A stretch of DNA of 64,000 nucleotides, taken from the NCBI RefSeq assembly GCF_029227915.1, contig NC_079884.1, positions 18,044,001-18,108,000 on the forward strand, written 5' to 3'. Below, piece after piece: positions 46,720-56,459 of this stretch. The stretch is from Hydractinia symbiolongicarpus. Taxonomy: Eukaryota; Cnidaria; Hydrozoa; Anthoathecata; Hydractiniidae. The position numbers were made by a program, and so were the translations under genes. The notes beneath the pieces are model-generated. The model made no database searches. It was not told where the DNA came from and saw nothing but the letters and a program-made list of their open reading frames with translations. The first letter of the stretch is position 1; each line of letters begins with the position of its first letter.

Positions 46720-47075
46720 AAGAAGAAGGAGGAGAAGAAGAAGATCTGGAGGGGAGTGTTACCGTAACACAAGACATACAGGAAAAGAAAATTAAAGAAT
46801 TAAAAAAAAGGAAAACACAGTAACAACGAAGAAGAGAAAGACAGAAATTAAGAGAACTGGAACAGGAAGATAGAAAGAAATTTAGGCAGCTTGAAGATAG
46901 ACAGAGACTTAAGGATCAGTGGGTTGCCGGAGAATAATGGTGAGAGCTGGGATGACACGGAAAAGAAGGTATTGGATTTATTTGAAAATAAGCTTGGAGT
47001 TGGAAATGTTATTATTGAGCGCGCGCATAGGATTGGAAAAAAGAACCAGGAGAAAACAGAACAAAACACTTAAGC
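46720..47075 (+). pseudogene. LINE ORF1 remnant
   Basis: An acidic/basic coiled-coil-like stretch with EDRKKFRQLEDRQ, then in the frame starting at 46891 RDLRISGLPENNGESWDD, GVGNVIIERAHRIGKK. The SGLPE and IERAHRIG motifs belong to the RRM-like region of LINE ORF1 proteins, which bind the element RNA. It is cut short after 47073, where the endonuclease ORF follows within about 40 nt, so the end of ORF1 is deleted. Confidence 0.65.
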
Positions 47076-47109
47076 CTATACATAATTTTTAGTGATTAAT
47101 TTTTAATTC

Positions 47110-47565
47110 TAAAATGGCTGAACATACGAACTACGAAAACTTGGAATTCGACCCATTCCAGGGTAACGAAACTTTACTTTTAAACGATTTAACTGATCCA
47201 GACATAAATTTTATAATAATGAGATAACTAGAAATGCAAAATATGATAATCCAAATGCCGACAATCTTTCTACAGAAATAGATATAGAATCTTTTTCAAT
47301 ACTTCATCTTAATGTTAGAAGCATACAAAAATTTTTTGAAAATTCTAAACATCTTTTACATAACCTGAAAGTCACATTTAAAATTATTTGATTTGCTGAA
47401 ACGTAGTGTAATGATATAAATATAAGAAAACTCAAATTTTCAATTGCAAAATTACACAGTAATTCATCAAATTAGAAATTGCAAAAAAAAGGCGGAGGAG
47501 TGTGCATGTTTATTCATAATTCTATTCTATTCAACCTAAAATCAGACACGTGCGCTAACAATAAC
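47110..47565 (+). pseudogene. LINE endonuclease, N-terminal part
   Basis: It reads FSILHLNVRSIQKFFENSKH (start of the APE-type endonuclease with the metal-binding Asn), then FAET with one stop where Trp is usual, and after a frame change KKGGGVCMFIHNSILFNLKS. It is cut at 47566 by the first TGTTA...TAACA element. The family's next blocks, including the catalytic YRPP-type and His-binding strands, are missing on both sides of the insertion. Confidence 0.65.
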
Positions 47566-48110
47566 TGTTACACCAGGATATGTCGCAATCAACGTGATAT
47601 GTCGCAATTAGCGGCAAATGTCGCAACGTCGCCATTAAATGTCGCAAGTCGACAGTAAATGTCGCAAACCCAACGGTAAATGTCGCAACAGCAAATGTCG
47701 CACCAAAATAGATGATCATCGGTAAATGTCGCACAGATAGAAATCAACATATTACTCTCAAAATGTTCTACAACATAAGAAACACCGAGGGAAGGAATAA
47801 AAATTTTGAAGAAGCTAAAAATGTTTTTCTTACATACGCAAATAATCCTAACAAACTAAACTTTAATGTTATCTCCAAAAAATTACCACTTATGAAAAGA
47901 TCAATTCCTTACGGTTTTGTGATGAGTGTAATGAAAGGGAAGACGTTAAAACAAAAGTTCGACAAATCGTCAAAGTAAACTTAAAACGTAATTTTCACTG
48001 TAAAAACGTTTCTTTCGTTCTTTGTTACAGTTGTTAACACAACAAAGAACGCCATAGAAAATATTACAAAAATAAGAAAATATGTAATATAAGCAAGTTT
48101 TTAGATGCCT

Positions 48111-48566
48111 TTATTGTTTAGGCCAAGTGATGGATAATATTGCAAACCACCCGTATGTTAACGCTTTCAATGTGATTATAGCAGTATCCCATCTCACCAG
48201 CCTTCCCGTGCACCTTTTTGGTCTGCTTTTGATGTTTGACAAAATGTCTTTCAATTCCAAGCATATCGCGCTGCACCTCCCAACACTTAACTCAATTAAG
48301 TCCTTAACGTGCATCCTCATATTCGGCGGAATATCATCTTTTACCATTTCTAGATAAATTTGAGCGACGTAGTCGTCTTCATCTTCCACATTATTACTCT
48401 CTACAAATTCGTTACCATCTTTCATATCACTCTCTACAACTTCGTTACCATCTTCCATATTATCACTCTCTACAACTTCGTTACCATTTTCCATATTATC
48501 ACTCTCTACAACTTCAGTACCATCTTTTATATTATCACTCCCTACAACTTCGTTACCATCTTCCAT
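48111..48566 (-). CDS. Acidic repeat protein in the Ginger-like element
   Basis: 151 codons starting MEDGNEVVGSDNIKDGTEVV. Four to five repeats of a 13-14-residue EDGNEVVESDNM unit (48380-48600 in DNA) are followed by a unique part with DDIPPNMRMHVKDLIELSVG and RCTGRLVRWDTAIIT. It lies just after the integrase remnant on the same strand and may be its C-terminal extension. The Val at the end of each unit and the Glu/Asp richness suggest an acidic tail. Function unknown. Confidence 0.4.
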   Translation of the reverse strand: MEDGNEVVGSDNIKDGTEVVESDNMENGNEVVESDNMEDGNEVVESDMKDGNEFVESNNVEDEDDYVAQIYLEMVKDDIPPNMRMHVKDLIELSVGRCSAICLELKDILSNIKSRPKRCTGRLVRWDTAIITLKALTYGWFAILSITWPKQ

Positions 48567-48600
48567 ATTATCACTCTCTACAACTTCGTTACCATCATCG
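48380..48600. repeat. About 39-bp coding minisatellite
   Basis: Tandem units of TATTATCACTCTCTACAACT followed by TCGTTACCATCTTCCA, repeated about five times with small differences. It accounts for the acidic repeats of the minus-strand frame and for a spurious plus-strand frame rich in TLYNF. Confidence 0.85.
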
Positions 48601-48639
48601 ATGACTTTGTTTAACCTTTACCCTGACTTTGAGGATGAC

Positions 48640-49000
48640 AAGCACGACAGTTAATAATTTTTACACCAACAGCTTTACAATTTTTTCCGTGTTTCCTCTA
48701 AATTCTCCACCATTATTGCATTGCAAGTCTTTCGGTGGCCCATGTTCACGATAGATTTTCATCTATTCATGGGACACAGTTGAACTTTTTTTCTGCAGAG
48801 AGGTCGTAGCCAAAGAAAACGACTGAAAACATCTTGAACTGTAATATATACCGATAAACATTTCCCCGATATTCAACAGCGTCATTTTTCATGTCGACAA
48901 GATCTATTTGATGTCTCTCTGACACTTTGTTCGATGTTATAGGCTGGAGAGAGGGGCCGGTTGTCGAAACGCCTTTTCGTGTTCTAAAGAAGACAAATGC
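48640..49000 (-). pseudogene. rve integrase remnant (Ginger-like)
   Basis: The minus strand reads ERHQIDLVDMKNDAVEYRGN, VYRYILQFKMFSVVFFGYD (the HQIDLVDM Asp is the first catalytic residue), then with stops LYREHGPP-like and LQ-NNGGEFRG-like sequence (second Asp region, partly as NNGGEF), and CRACHPQSQGKG near 48640. Integrase cores of Ginger and Ty3-like elements have this order. Several stops and frame changes; the second Asp appears to be Asn. A short N-terminal segment may lie at 49457-49696. Confidence 0.6.
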
Positions 49001-49456
49001 ATACTAGGTTAGCTCTATTACTTGCGACTACTCACAACAGGGTGTTTCAACATCTTTTGACCCAGCTTCGGTTGTATTTATCCAATTGGAGAATTTAGCA
49101 ATCGTTAAATTTCAAGGAGTCCAATTGAAGCGTTTTTTTCTGTATATAATAAACTTTAACTTAGACTGGCTATTTAAGTTTTGATGTAATTACATGTCCC
49201 TCAGAACACCCGACAAAGCGGGCCTGTATACGCTGTGTAAGCTTTCGTTTTCTGGAATTTCTCAATTCTTCTTTTCTGATCAGTTGTTTCCCCTCCCACA
49301 TAGACCGCGTTTCCGCTCGGCCAATCCGTACATCCTTGCCTTATTAAAAGTAAAACGAAAACTACACACTAGTGCGACAGTAATTTTATCACATCACTAT
49401 CTTCAGAATCCTACCAATACACATCTTAACACTCTATGATATAGTTGATGGGTAAG

Positions 49457-49696
49457 CTAACCTGTGTTAAAAGCATATTGATAAATTTTACCTTGTTTTA
49501 TCCATCGCTGGTATTTTCTTATCACGGACTTCTTCAGTGCCGTTCGATCAACTACTGGCGTTTCAAAAGAGTTAGTTATTATCCGTACTAAAATAGCATA
49601 CTCTTCTTCGGTGAAAGCTTTTATGATCCTCTGCTTAACGGCAGACGCGCCTCCAAAATAAGCGAGAAAAACTACAAGCATCACTACAGTGTTCAT
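49457..49696 (-). CDS. Possible N-terminal exon of the Ginger-like protein
   Basis: 79 codons: MNTVVMLVVFLAYFGGASAV followed by KQRIIKAFTEEEYAILVRII and LKKSVIRKYQRWIKQGKIY. The segment after the hydrophobic start looks like the helical N-terminal region seen before integrase cores. It lies upstream of the integrase remnant on the same strand. Assignment is by position and composition only. Confidence 0.35.
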   Translation of the reverse strand: MNTVVMLVVFLAYFGGASAVKQRIIKAFTEEEYAILVRIITNSFETPVVDRTALKKSVIRKYQRWIKQGKIYQYAFNTG

Positions 49697-50143
49697 CGTT
49701 TCAAGAATGCACGATTCACATCTAATTTCAAGGCAATCAAAACAGTTTAAAAGTTCAAAAGATAGTTCATTGTTTCAATACCTTTAACAATAGGGACACG
49801 CGCCGCTATTCAAAATTTATGATGCAAAACTATCACATTGAGCATTAATATGAAAGGTGCAGGTGGTTTATTCTTTCTTTATAGTTAAGTGTTATTAAAA
49901 AAAATGTTATTTAATCAAAAAAAGTTTGAAACCATCAAAAAAAAATTGCGACATTTACTGTTAATTGTGAATTTCTGTGCGACATTTACTGTTGATTTTA
50001 ACGTTCTAGGCACAAAATATTTGCGACATTTACCGTTGGGTTTGCGACATTTACTGTTGATTTGCGACATTTACCGGCGACGTTGCGACATTTACCGTTG
50101 ATTGCGACATTATACGTTGATTGCGACATATCCTGGTGTAACA

Positions 50144-50750
50144 CTTGATTTTAACACAAACAAATCTATAAAAAAAATTTTTAACTCGGTTTTTCAAAAT
50201 GGGTTTATCCCACTTATTAATAAGCCAACTCGAGTGACGAGATCTAGTGCTACAGCCATAGATCATATCATAACCAACGATTTCACAAAATACGACAATT
50301 AAAACAGGGATAATTAAAACAGATATTTCTGATCATTTTCCAATTTTCATTACGTCACAAACAAATCATTTACACAATTGCTCTGAAAAAATAAAAATAA
50401 CAAAAAGATTGATCAATGATAAATCTATTAGTTATTTTAATGACCTGCTGTATTGTGTGGATTGGAGCCCTGTTTTAGAGAACAAGAACGCTGATAAAGC
50501 TTATGAAATCTTTCTTCAAACATTTCAACAACAATATGATCAGGCATTCCCAGAACAAACAACATTTGTTAAAACTAAGACTTTGTTAAACCCTTGGTTA
50601 ACCAAAGGTTTGTTAAAATCATCTAAAAAGAAACAGCGCTAGTATGAAAAGTTTTTTGAAAAGCAGAACTCTTGAGAATGAAAAAAAATATAAACATTAT
50701 AAAATTTTGTTTGAAATTATTAAGAGGCGCTCCAAGAAATTTTACTATAG
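50144..50750 (+). pseudogene. LINE endonuclease C-part and EN-RT linker
   Basis: It reads FNSVFQNGFIPLINKPTRVT and SSATAIDHIITND, the C-terminal strand and conserved SxxxIDHI of the APE-type endonuclease. A linker follows (SISYFNDLLYCVDWSPVLEN, LNPWLTKGLLKSSKKK) with a stop and frame changes near 50640-50720. It is cut at 50756 by the second TGTTA element. Confidence 0.75.
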
Positions 50751-50755
50751 TGGAC

Positions 50756-51744
50756 TGTTATGCCCCACTTTGTAATATCTGCCCCCCTTTTCTAATTATC
50801 TTGCCCACTTTGTAATACCTCGGAGCTGCCCCACTTTGTAATAATGTCTTGCCCCACTTTGTAATTTTCGATTTTTCGCATGCTGACCAATATGCAATTT
50901 TTATGACGTCATCTTTTGTTATGTTATCGGTGTTCTGGATGCTCTGTCTTGTTATTTGCAATGAAACGCGTGTCACACGTTAGTAGAATGATTACTTTTA
51001 ATTTTTATTAGCAAGCGTTGTAACATTACATGCACTGGCTTTCTTTTTGTGAAAAAATGTACTAGCTGAAGTGTTTTCATACCATAACATAACAGAAATA
51101 TAATACAAACAGTAGATAATGTGTTTTTTGCATAACATAACATAACATAAGAAATAAACTTGTAGCAATCTTAACATAACATGCAGACTAATCAGTTCGA
51201 GGATTTCAACGTGACCTGTTTTACAGCAAGCAACGTGTCACCTCGGGTATATCTACAAATCAAACTCAGGTAAAAAAGCACTACTTCTAAATAAAATGAA
51301 AGAAAGATAAAAAATGTGAACAAAGACACGACAATTTCTACCTGTGTGATTTATTGGAAGCAATTTACTTGTCAAAAACATTAGAACATAAACGAAGGCT
51401 ATCGAAAATAAAAGCTGGAATGAATAAAAGACTAAACTATTTTAATATACTATATCGCGCAACCTCCTTCTAAAGCTTTTTTCTATGGGAGCGTCTGAAA
51501 GGCTATTGATGAGCAAAATAAACCAAAAATTACAAAGTGGGGCAAGACATTATTACAAAGTGGGGCAGCTGCGAAAATTGCAAAGTGGGGCAATGATGAA
51601 TTACAAAGTGGGGCAGCTCCGAAATTACAAAGTGGGGCAAAAGTTATTACAAAGTGGGGCAGGTATTACAAAGTGGGGCAAGATAATTACAAAGTGGGGC
51701 AGATATTACAAAGTAGGGCAATTATTACAAAGTGGGTCATAACA
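50756..51744. mobile_element. Nonautonomous TGTTA...TAACA element with TGGAC duplication
   Basis: 989 bp bounded by TGTTATGCCCCACTTTGTAA and the complement of TGTTATGACCCACTTTGTAA. Both ends are arrays of a TTACAAAGTGGGGCA motif, about four on the left and nine on the right. TGGAC at 50751-50755 and 51745-51749 is a 5-bp target duplication. The interior is non-coding. Terminal bases match the Ginger-like element at 47566-50143, suggesting related mobilisation. Confidence 0.8.
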
Positions 51745-51749
51745 TGGAC

Positions 51750-52957
51750 TGATAAAAAAACATAAAAACGATGCGAAGAAAACTTGGAGTATAATCAATG
51801 AAGTTATAGGTAAAACAAAATTAAGCAAAGAAAAACTTCCAAAAAGGTTGAATATTGATGGAAATAAAATCGAGAACAAGTGTCTAATAGCTGCGGAGCT
51901 TAATGATTTTTTTGTGGGCTCAGTGGGCTCAAATCTGGCTTCTCAGATTGAACCTAGCAATTTGAGTTTTAAATCCTTTCTCACTGTTAATAACACACAA
52001 ATGGAAAATAACGAACTAAGTAAAAATGAATTATTCAAAGAGATCGACTCACTACAATCAAATAAAAGTCCAGGTTTTGATGACGTCAATAGTAACGTTG
52101 TTAAGCAATCAAAAAATGCTATAAAAATTCCACTAATGCATATATTTAACCTTTCCCTGCTGCAAGGGTATTTTCATGAAAAACTTAAAATTGCAAGAGT
52201 TCTACCAGTATATAAAACAGGCGAAATGACTAATGTATCTAATTATAGACCAATATCAGTTCTTCCATGTTTCTCAAAAATACTAGAACGCATAATGTAC
52301 AATAAATTTTACTCTTTTTTAACTGCTAATAATATTTTATACGACAATCAAATTGGCTTTCAAGCAGGTCATTCTACTGATCATGCAATAGTTAAACTTG
52401 TTAATGAAATATCAAAAGTGTTTGACGAAAACAAGTACATGCTAGGAATTTTTATAGATCTAAGCAAAGCATTTGACACCGTAGATCATAAAATTCTACT
52501 AGAAAAACTCAAAAACTATGGTATCAACAAGTCAAACATTCGGTGGTTCGAAAGTTATTTATCCAATAGAAAACAGTACATTTCCTTTGACGGTGGAAGT
52601 ACAAATTACAAAACAATCATCTGTGGTGTTCCACAAGGTTCCATATTAGGACTACTCTTATTCCTTATATATGTAAATGACTTAAACAAAGCTTCGAATA
52701 TTTTACATTTAATTTTATTTGCAGATGATACAAATCTGTTTTATGCACATAAAGATATAAAAACATTATTTTGCACAGTCAATAATGAACTCTCTAAGTT
52801 GGCAGAATGGTTTAAGGCAAACAGACTGTCCCTAAATATTTCTAAAACCAAGTACACACTTTTTCACAGGCAAAATAAAAAAGATATACCATTGAAATTT
52901 CCTGATTTATCTATTAATAATATAAGTATAAAAAGAGCACAATCCATGAAATTTTAA
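51750..52957 (+). pseudogene. LINE reverse transcriptase
   Basis: A long intact frame (from 51848, and open upstream to the insertion). Motifs: LFKEIDSLQSNKSPGFDDVN, NYRPISVLPCFSKILERIM, LYDNQIGFQAGHSTDHA, MLGIFIDLSKAFDTVDHKIL (motif A), GVPQGSILGLLLFLIYVND (motif B) and LILFADDTNLFYAHK (FADD, motif C). This is the CR1/Jockey type. After 52957 the frame breaks and the sequence that follows is shortened relative to the family. The RT is otherwise well preserved. Confidence 0.9.
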
Positions 52958-53515
52958 GGAGTTATTCTTGATGAAAATATTGGCATCCTATTTAAAGCAA
53001 AATTTGTTCTAGATCAGAATTGTTTAAAAAACAATTATTCTTCTTTCATTCACTGCTATCTAAATTATGCAAATATTGCGTGGTGCAGCACCAACGCTAC
53101 AAAATTGGCAAAATTACAAAATAAACAAAAACTAAAATTAGAATTATTTTAAATGTTGACAGATACACTCACTCCAGAGAGTTATTAAAACAGCTCAACG
53201 TACTGAATGTATACCAACTAAACATTTATCAAACTCTTATTTTTATGTTTAAGCTTGAAAACAATATGTTACCAAGAATATTTAATAATATGTTTCAGAA
53301 GATACAACATAAATATCCATCCAGATTTTCAATAACAGTTTTTTTCAACCTAGGCCAAATTATACACTCACATAGTTCTCTATAACTAGCAGAGGACCTA
53401 AATTATGGAATACATTTCTTGGTAACGACATGAAAACTATTACATCACTTAACGAATTCAAACATAAACTAAAACATAAACTCTTGACTACTGACAATCT
53501 ATACTTATTTTAGAA
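52958..53515 (+). pseudogene. LINE C-terminal tail
   Basis: Frame changes expose YSSFIHCYLNYANIAWCSTN and TKLAKLQNKQK, followed by ELLKQLNVLNVYQLNIYQTL, MFKLENNMLPRIF and LNEFKHKLKHKLL ending at TAG near 53513. This is the usual C-terminal region of CR1/Jockey-like ORF2. A segment before YSSFIHCYL is deleted. Confidence 0.7.
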
Positions 53516-54770
53516 CACACGACAGTTACAACGTACGACACATGTAACACAACTCCTTATTATCTTCAATGCTAACTTTTTATATAGGTTGGGGGCTTGG
53601 TGATAAGGCTATTATAGCCTTCTCGCTCCTGCCATTTTTTACCTCTTTAGCTAACATTCTTAGCATATGCAATCCTATCTTTAGATTATACGATATAATA
53701 GCTTAAGATTTGTATTTTATTTTTACGGAAAACTGTAAATTCTTCAGCGGCAAAAAAGAACAAAAAACTCCAATGTTAACTTTACGAATATATTTGGACA
53801 AAGACTGAAAAGGTACATAATTGAACATATTTTGTTCTTTGGATGATTTTTTGTTAGCTTTACAAAGGAGTGGTCCCACGAAAAATCACAAAAAATTATT
53901 TCATTTTATTTTATTGGAAATGTTTAATTTATTATCATCATAAAAAACTTTAAAAAAAAAAACAAAATTTTATTTTACTCTTATTCAACCCTGTTTTTAC
54001 AATCCTGTTCTCTGTAACCTCGTCCCCAGGGCATCTTGTATCTTTTCTGACCTCGGGACGGCGATAGGAGGCCTCGTCATGTGACCCTCCAATACACAGT
54101 TTTTCTGTGTGTAATATTTATTGAGATTTGTCTCAATTAACCAAAGCTTTGTTTATAACCTTGCAGAGCTAAGCGAGCTCGGCGTTTTACGTCACACATA
54201 CGTGCGGCGAGTTTGTTTTGATTCCTCCCATACGTAACACACAAACTGCTCGCATAATTGTTTTCTAAATGTATAGCTATACAATCATATTATTTAGGCT
54301 GCTGTTTACTTGAAGAAATTCAAGCAATTTAGTTATGTGTATTTTACTGAATTGGTTGGCTAACAAGCACTGGGTTGCAAAACTTGTAGCTAGGGGAAAC
54401 TTGGAAATTGGTAAATGATTTGCCTAACTTATTTTTTGTTCTTATAAAAAAGGCGGCCTGTATTTCTTATGATAGAAAAAGGAAGAAGTGTTTTTAACGA
54501 TGTCATTTTCTTTCTAATGATATGTAAAAACTTCTATTTACAAATTGGGTTCATCGTCAAAATCACAAAACAGATCAAACACATTTCTAGGCTCCTAGTC
54601 TTCTTCCGGCTCCCATGTAACGTGGTCATCGTCTTATTCGCCAGTAACTCAGCTATAAGCATTCCGTATCTTCAGGTCTATCATCTGGACGGCCCTCCTC
54701 CTCCTCAATATGTGGTTCATATGCTGGATTCGTGAGCATTTATTAAAAAAACAAATTCCCATATAAATAA
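53516..54770. other. LINE 3' region and left flank of the Maverick element
   Basis: A GGGGGCTTGGTGATAAGGCT block at about 53590 is probably LINE 3' UTR. The remainder has no recognised gene. The terminal inverted repeat of the Maverick element should lie in or before this stretch but could not be recognised without its partner end. Confidence 0.4.
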
Positions 54771-56048
54771 ATGAGTGCATTCGGAGATAAACTCAACCCT
54801 TACGTAGAAATGAAACAGCTTTTTGGTATCAAGGGTAGAAAGCAACGCGTTCAGATTAGTAACACACCCTTTGCGATTAATCAGAATGAGGACTTGTACG
54901 TGGATATACCCAATATGCGACAGAACGAGGTTATTTTTCCAGGGAGTATCAAGCTACTGCTTGATCTGGAAGTGACGACTATCGGTAAGAAACGCACGAT
55001 CGTCTCAAATATCGGCAAGGCGTTGGTGCGAGACCTACGTATCACTGTGAATGGAAACGAAGTACAAAATATCAACGACTATTCCACGCTCGTAGTCTAC
55101 CGGGATCTCTGGCTACCCAAGTTCAATCGTGAGAATAACCTGATTTTAGAGGGTATTAACCCAAACGATGGTACCATCCGGGCCCTGCAGATAAAGGCCA
55201 TTGACCATGCCGGGACGGACGAAGAAAAGGCCATCGTCGTCGCGTATGGTAGCACCTTTTGTATACCCCTGGGCAAGATGTTTGAACTCACAAGAGACCT
55301 ACCCTTCTATCAAGCAGGGTTATACGATCGACTCCAGTTTGTGATTCATTTTGTCTCACATAGCGACGTTATCAAGGATTCGGGGACTGCCGCGGTCTGA
55401 TCGACTGCCGCTAAGCTCGCGGATGCCGCGTACAACATAACTAATATCAAGTTGGAGTTTGACAAGATCACTCACGAGAGTCTCGCGAGTGCCATGATGT
55501 CACGGTATAGTCGTCTCGCTTTGCCCTATGAACGGATACTCCGTAGCAAGGTGGTTACCATGAAAAAGGGTGATACCAGCTACAACCTTCATATCAATAC
55601 CCCAGCTAAAAGTCTCAAAGGTGTCTTACTACTCTTTGTAGACCCAGGAAAGGTTAAAGCTTACTCCGGTGTCAACGAGGTGTTCCATAACCCCAAAATT
55701 GAGAAGATATCGATCACTGTGGAAGGCGAGCCCAACGAATTGTATTCACACGCTATGCTTCCTAAGGACCATCTCGAACAGATTGTGAACCTCTTTGGCA
55801 GTCACGACTCTAACGTCACCATTGGCCAATTCTTCAATGAACGGTTCGCCCTGTTTGTGGACTTTAGAGCGTCTCCTGACCATACCCTACATGGATCTGG
55901 CAGACCTTTACAGCGTCTCAGTTACGGCATTACGCTGCACATGACCAAGAAAGCCGACGGAACTGGGGATATACGCTGCTATGTCTATCTGCTTCAAGAT
56001 GCCCAGCTGAATATCTTGGATGGTAGGTTTCACTCTGTGGAATATTGA
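54771..56048 (+). pseudogene. Maverick/Polinton-type major capsid protein
   Basis: 425 codons in one frame, interrupted by a single TGA at 55398-55400 (codon 210). The N-terminal half contains NTPFAINQNEDLYVDIPNMR, QNEVIFPGSIKLLLDLEV and VRDLRITVNGNEV; the second half YSRLALPYERILRSKVVTMK, GVLLLFVDPGK and FHNPKIEKISITVEGEPN. This is the double jelly-roll hexon-like protein of cnidarian Maverick/Polinton or adinto-like elements, which forms the virion shell. GC content is visibly higher than in the surroundings. Six nt separate it from the next gene. The stop leaves only a partial protein. Assignment rests on layout and recall of the family. Confidence 0.75.
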
Positions 56049-56053
56049 AATAA

Positions 56054-56452
56054 ATGGCAACTCTCGCTATCATGGCAGGGGGAGCACTAATTAACGCGTT
56101 GGCGTTCAGCGGGACAAACTACCTATTCAGCAAACTTTCAGGGCATGGCGAGGCAGAGAGGAAAAGGCACGACGAAGCGATGGAAACACTTCAAGTTGCC
56201 CAAGCTCAATGGGTACAAGACCGACAGAGAAAAATCGACTGGTTTAATAAGCAACGGGAAATGCAAATACAGGCTGGGAAGAACCTTCGTGAATTGGAAG
56301 ATGACATGTACAAGTACTACATCGCATCGAACAATAGGGTTCCAAAATTGTCGGATTATTACACACCTTCAAAAAAACAAAAGGATGGTGAATTGACCTT
56401 CATTGTTGGCTCCTTGATTCTTCTGGGATTTCTAGCCTACAAGTGTATGTAG
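56054..56452 (+). CDS. Small membrane-anchored Maverick protein
   Basis: 132 codons, intact. A Gly/Ala-rich hydrophobic start (MATLAIMAGGALINALAFSG) is followed by a long charged helix (HGEAERKRHDEAMETLQVAQ, QWVQDRQRKIDWFNKQREM) and a C-terminal membrane segment (TFIVGSLILLGFLAY). It lies between capsid and integrase with 5-7 nt gaps, as expected for a minor virion component. No specific function is established; I recall similar proteins beside the capsid gene in cnidarian elements. Confidence 0.65.
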   Translation: MATLAIMAGGALINALAFSGTNYLFSKLSGHGEAERKRHDEAMETLQVAQAQWVQDRQRKIDWFNKQREMQIQAGKNLRELEDDMYKYYIASNNRVPKLSDYYTPSKKQKDGELTFIVGSLILLGFLAYKCM

Positions 56453-56459
56453 AACGTTT

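Larger units (their letters stand above)
47566..50143. mobile_element. Ginger-like TGTTA...TAACA element with integrase remnant
   Basis: 2,578 bp, with TIRs of about 125 bp beginning TGTTACACCAGGATATGTCG. Each end carries six to ten copies of a TGTCGCAA core spaced about 19-22 bp apart. Ends of the form TGTNR and a retroviral-type integrase are features of Ginger DNA transposons. Coding is on the minus strand. No flanking duplication is visible, and about 200 bp of the surrounding LINE is missing at the site. Confidence 0.6.
46720..53515 (+). mobile_element. LINE (CR1/Jockey-like), interrupted by two DNA elements
   Basis: One + strand non-LTR element: ORF1 remnant (46720-47075), endonuclease N-part (47110-47565), endonuclease C-part and linker (50144-50750), RT (51750-52957) and C-terminal tail (to about 53515). 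Two DNA elements sit inside it, at 47566-50143 and 50756-51744. With the second removed at its TGGAC duplication, the coding frame continues across the site. The 3' untranslated region probably runs to about 53750. Confidence 0.8.

Noticed and set aside
47566-47700. CRISPR-like look of regularly spaced TGTCGCA motifs
   Set aside because: Spacing is too short, spacers are similar to each other, the array is mirrored at the other end of the element, and the DNA is eukaryotic.
48360-48614. Plus-strand frame of ITLYNFVTIFH repeats
   Set aside because: Antisense shadow of the acidic repeat frame on the minus strand.
49194-49439. Plus-strand 81-codon frame
   Set aside because: It lies antisense to the probable Ginger-like gene and has no recognisable features.
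51485-51742. Open frame of repeated YKVGQ / QSGA units
   Set aside because: It is a translation of the TTACAAAGTGGGGCA subterminal array of a DNA element, not a protein.
54469-54735. 88-codon frame ahead of the capsid gene
   Set aside because: Low-quality composition. An acidic minus-strand frame is equally open here and neither resembles a known protein.
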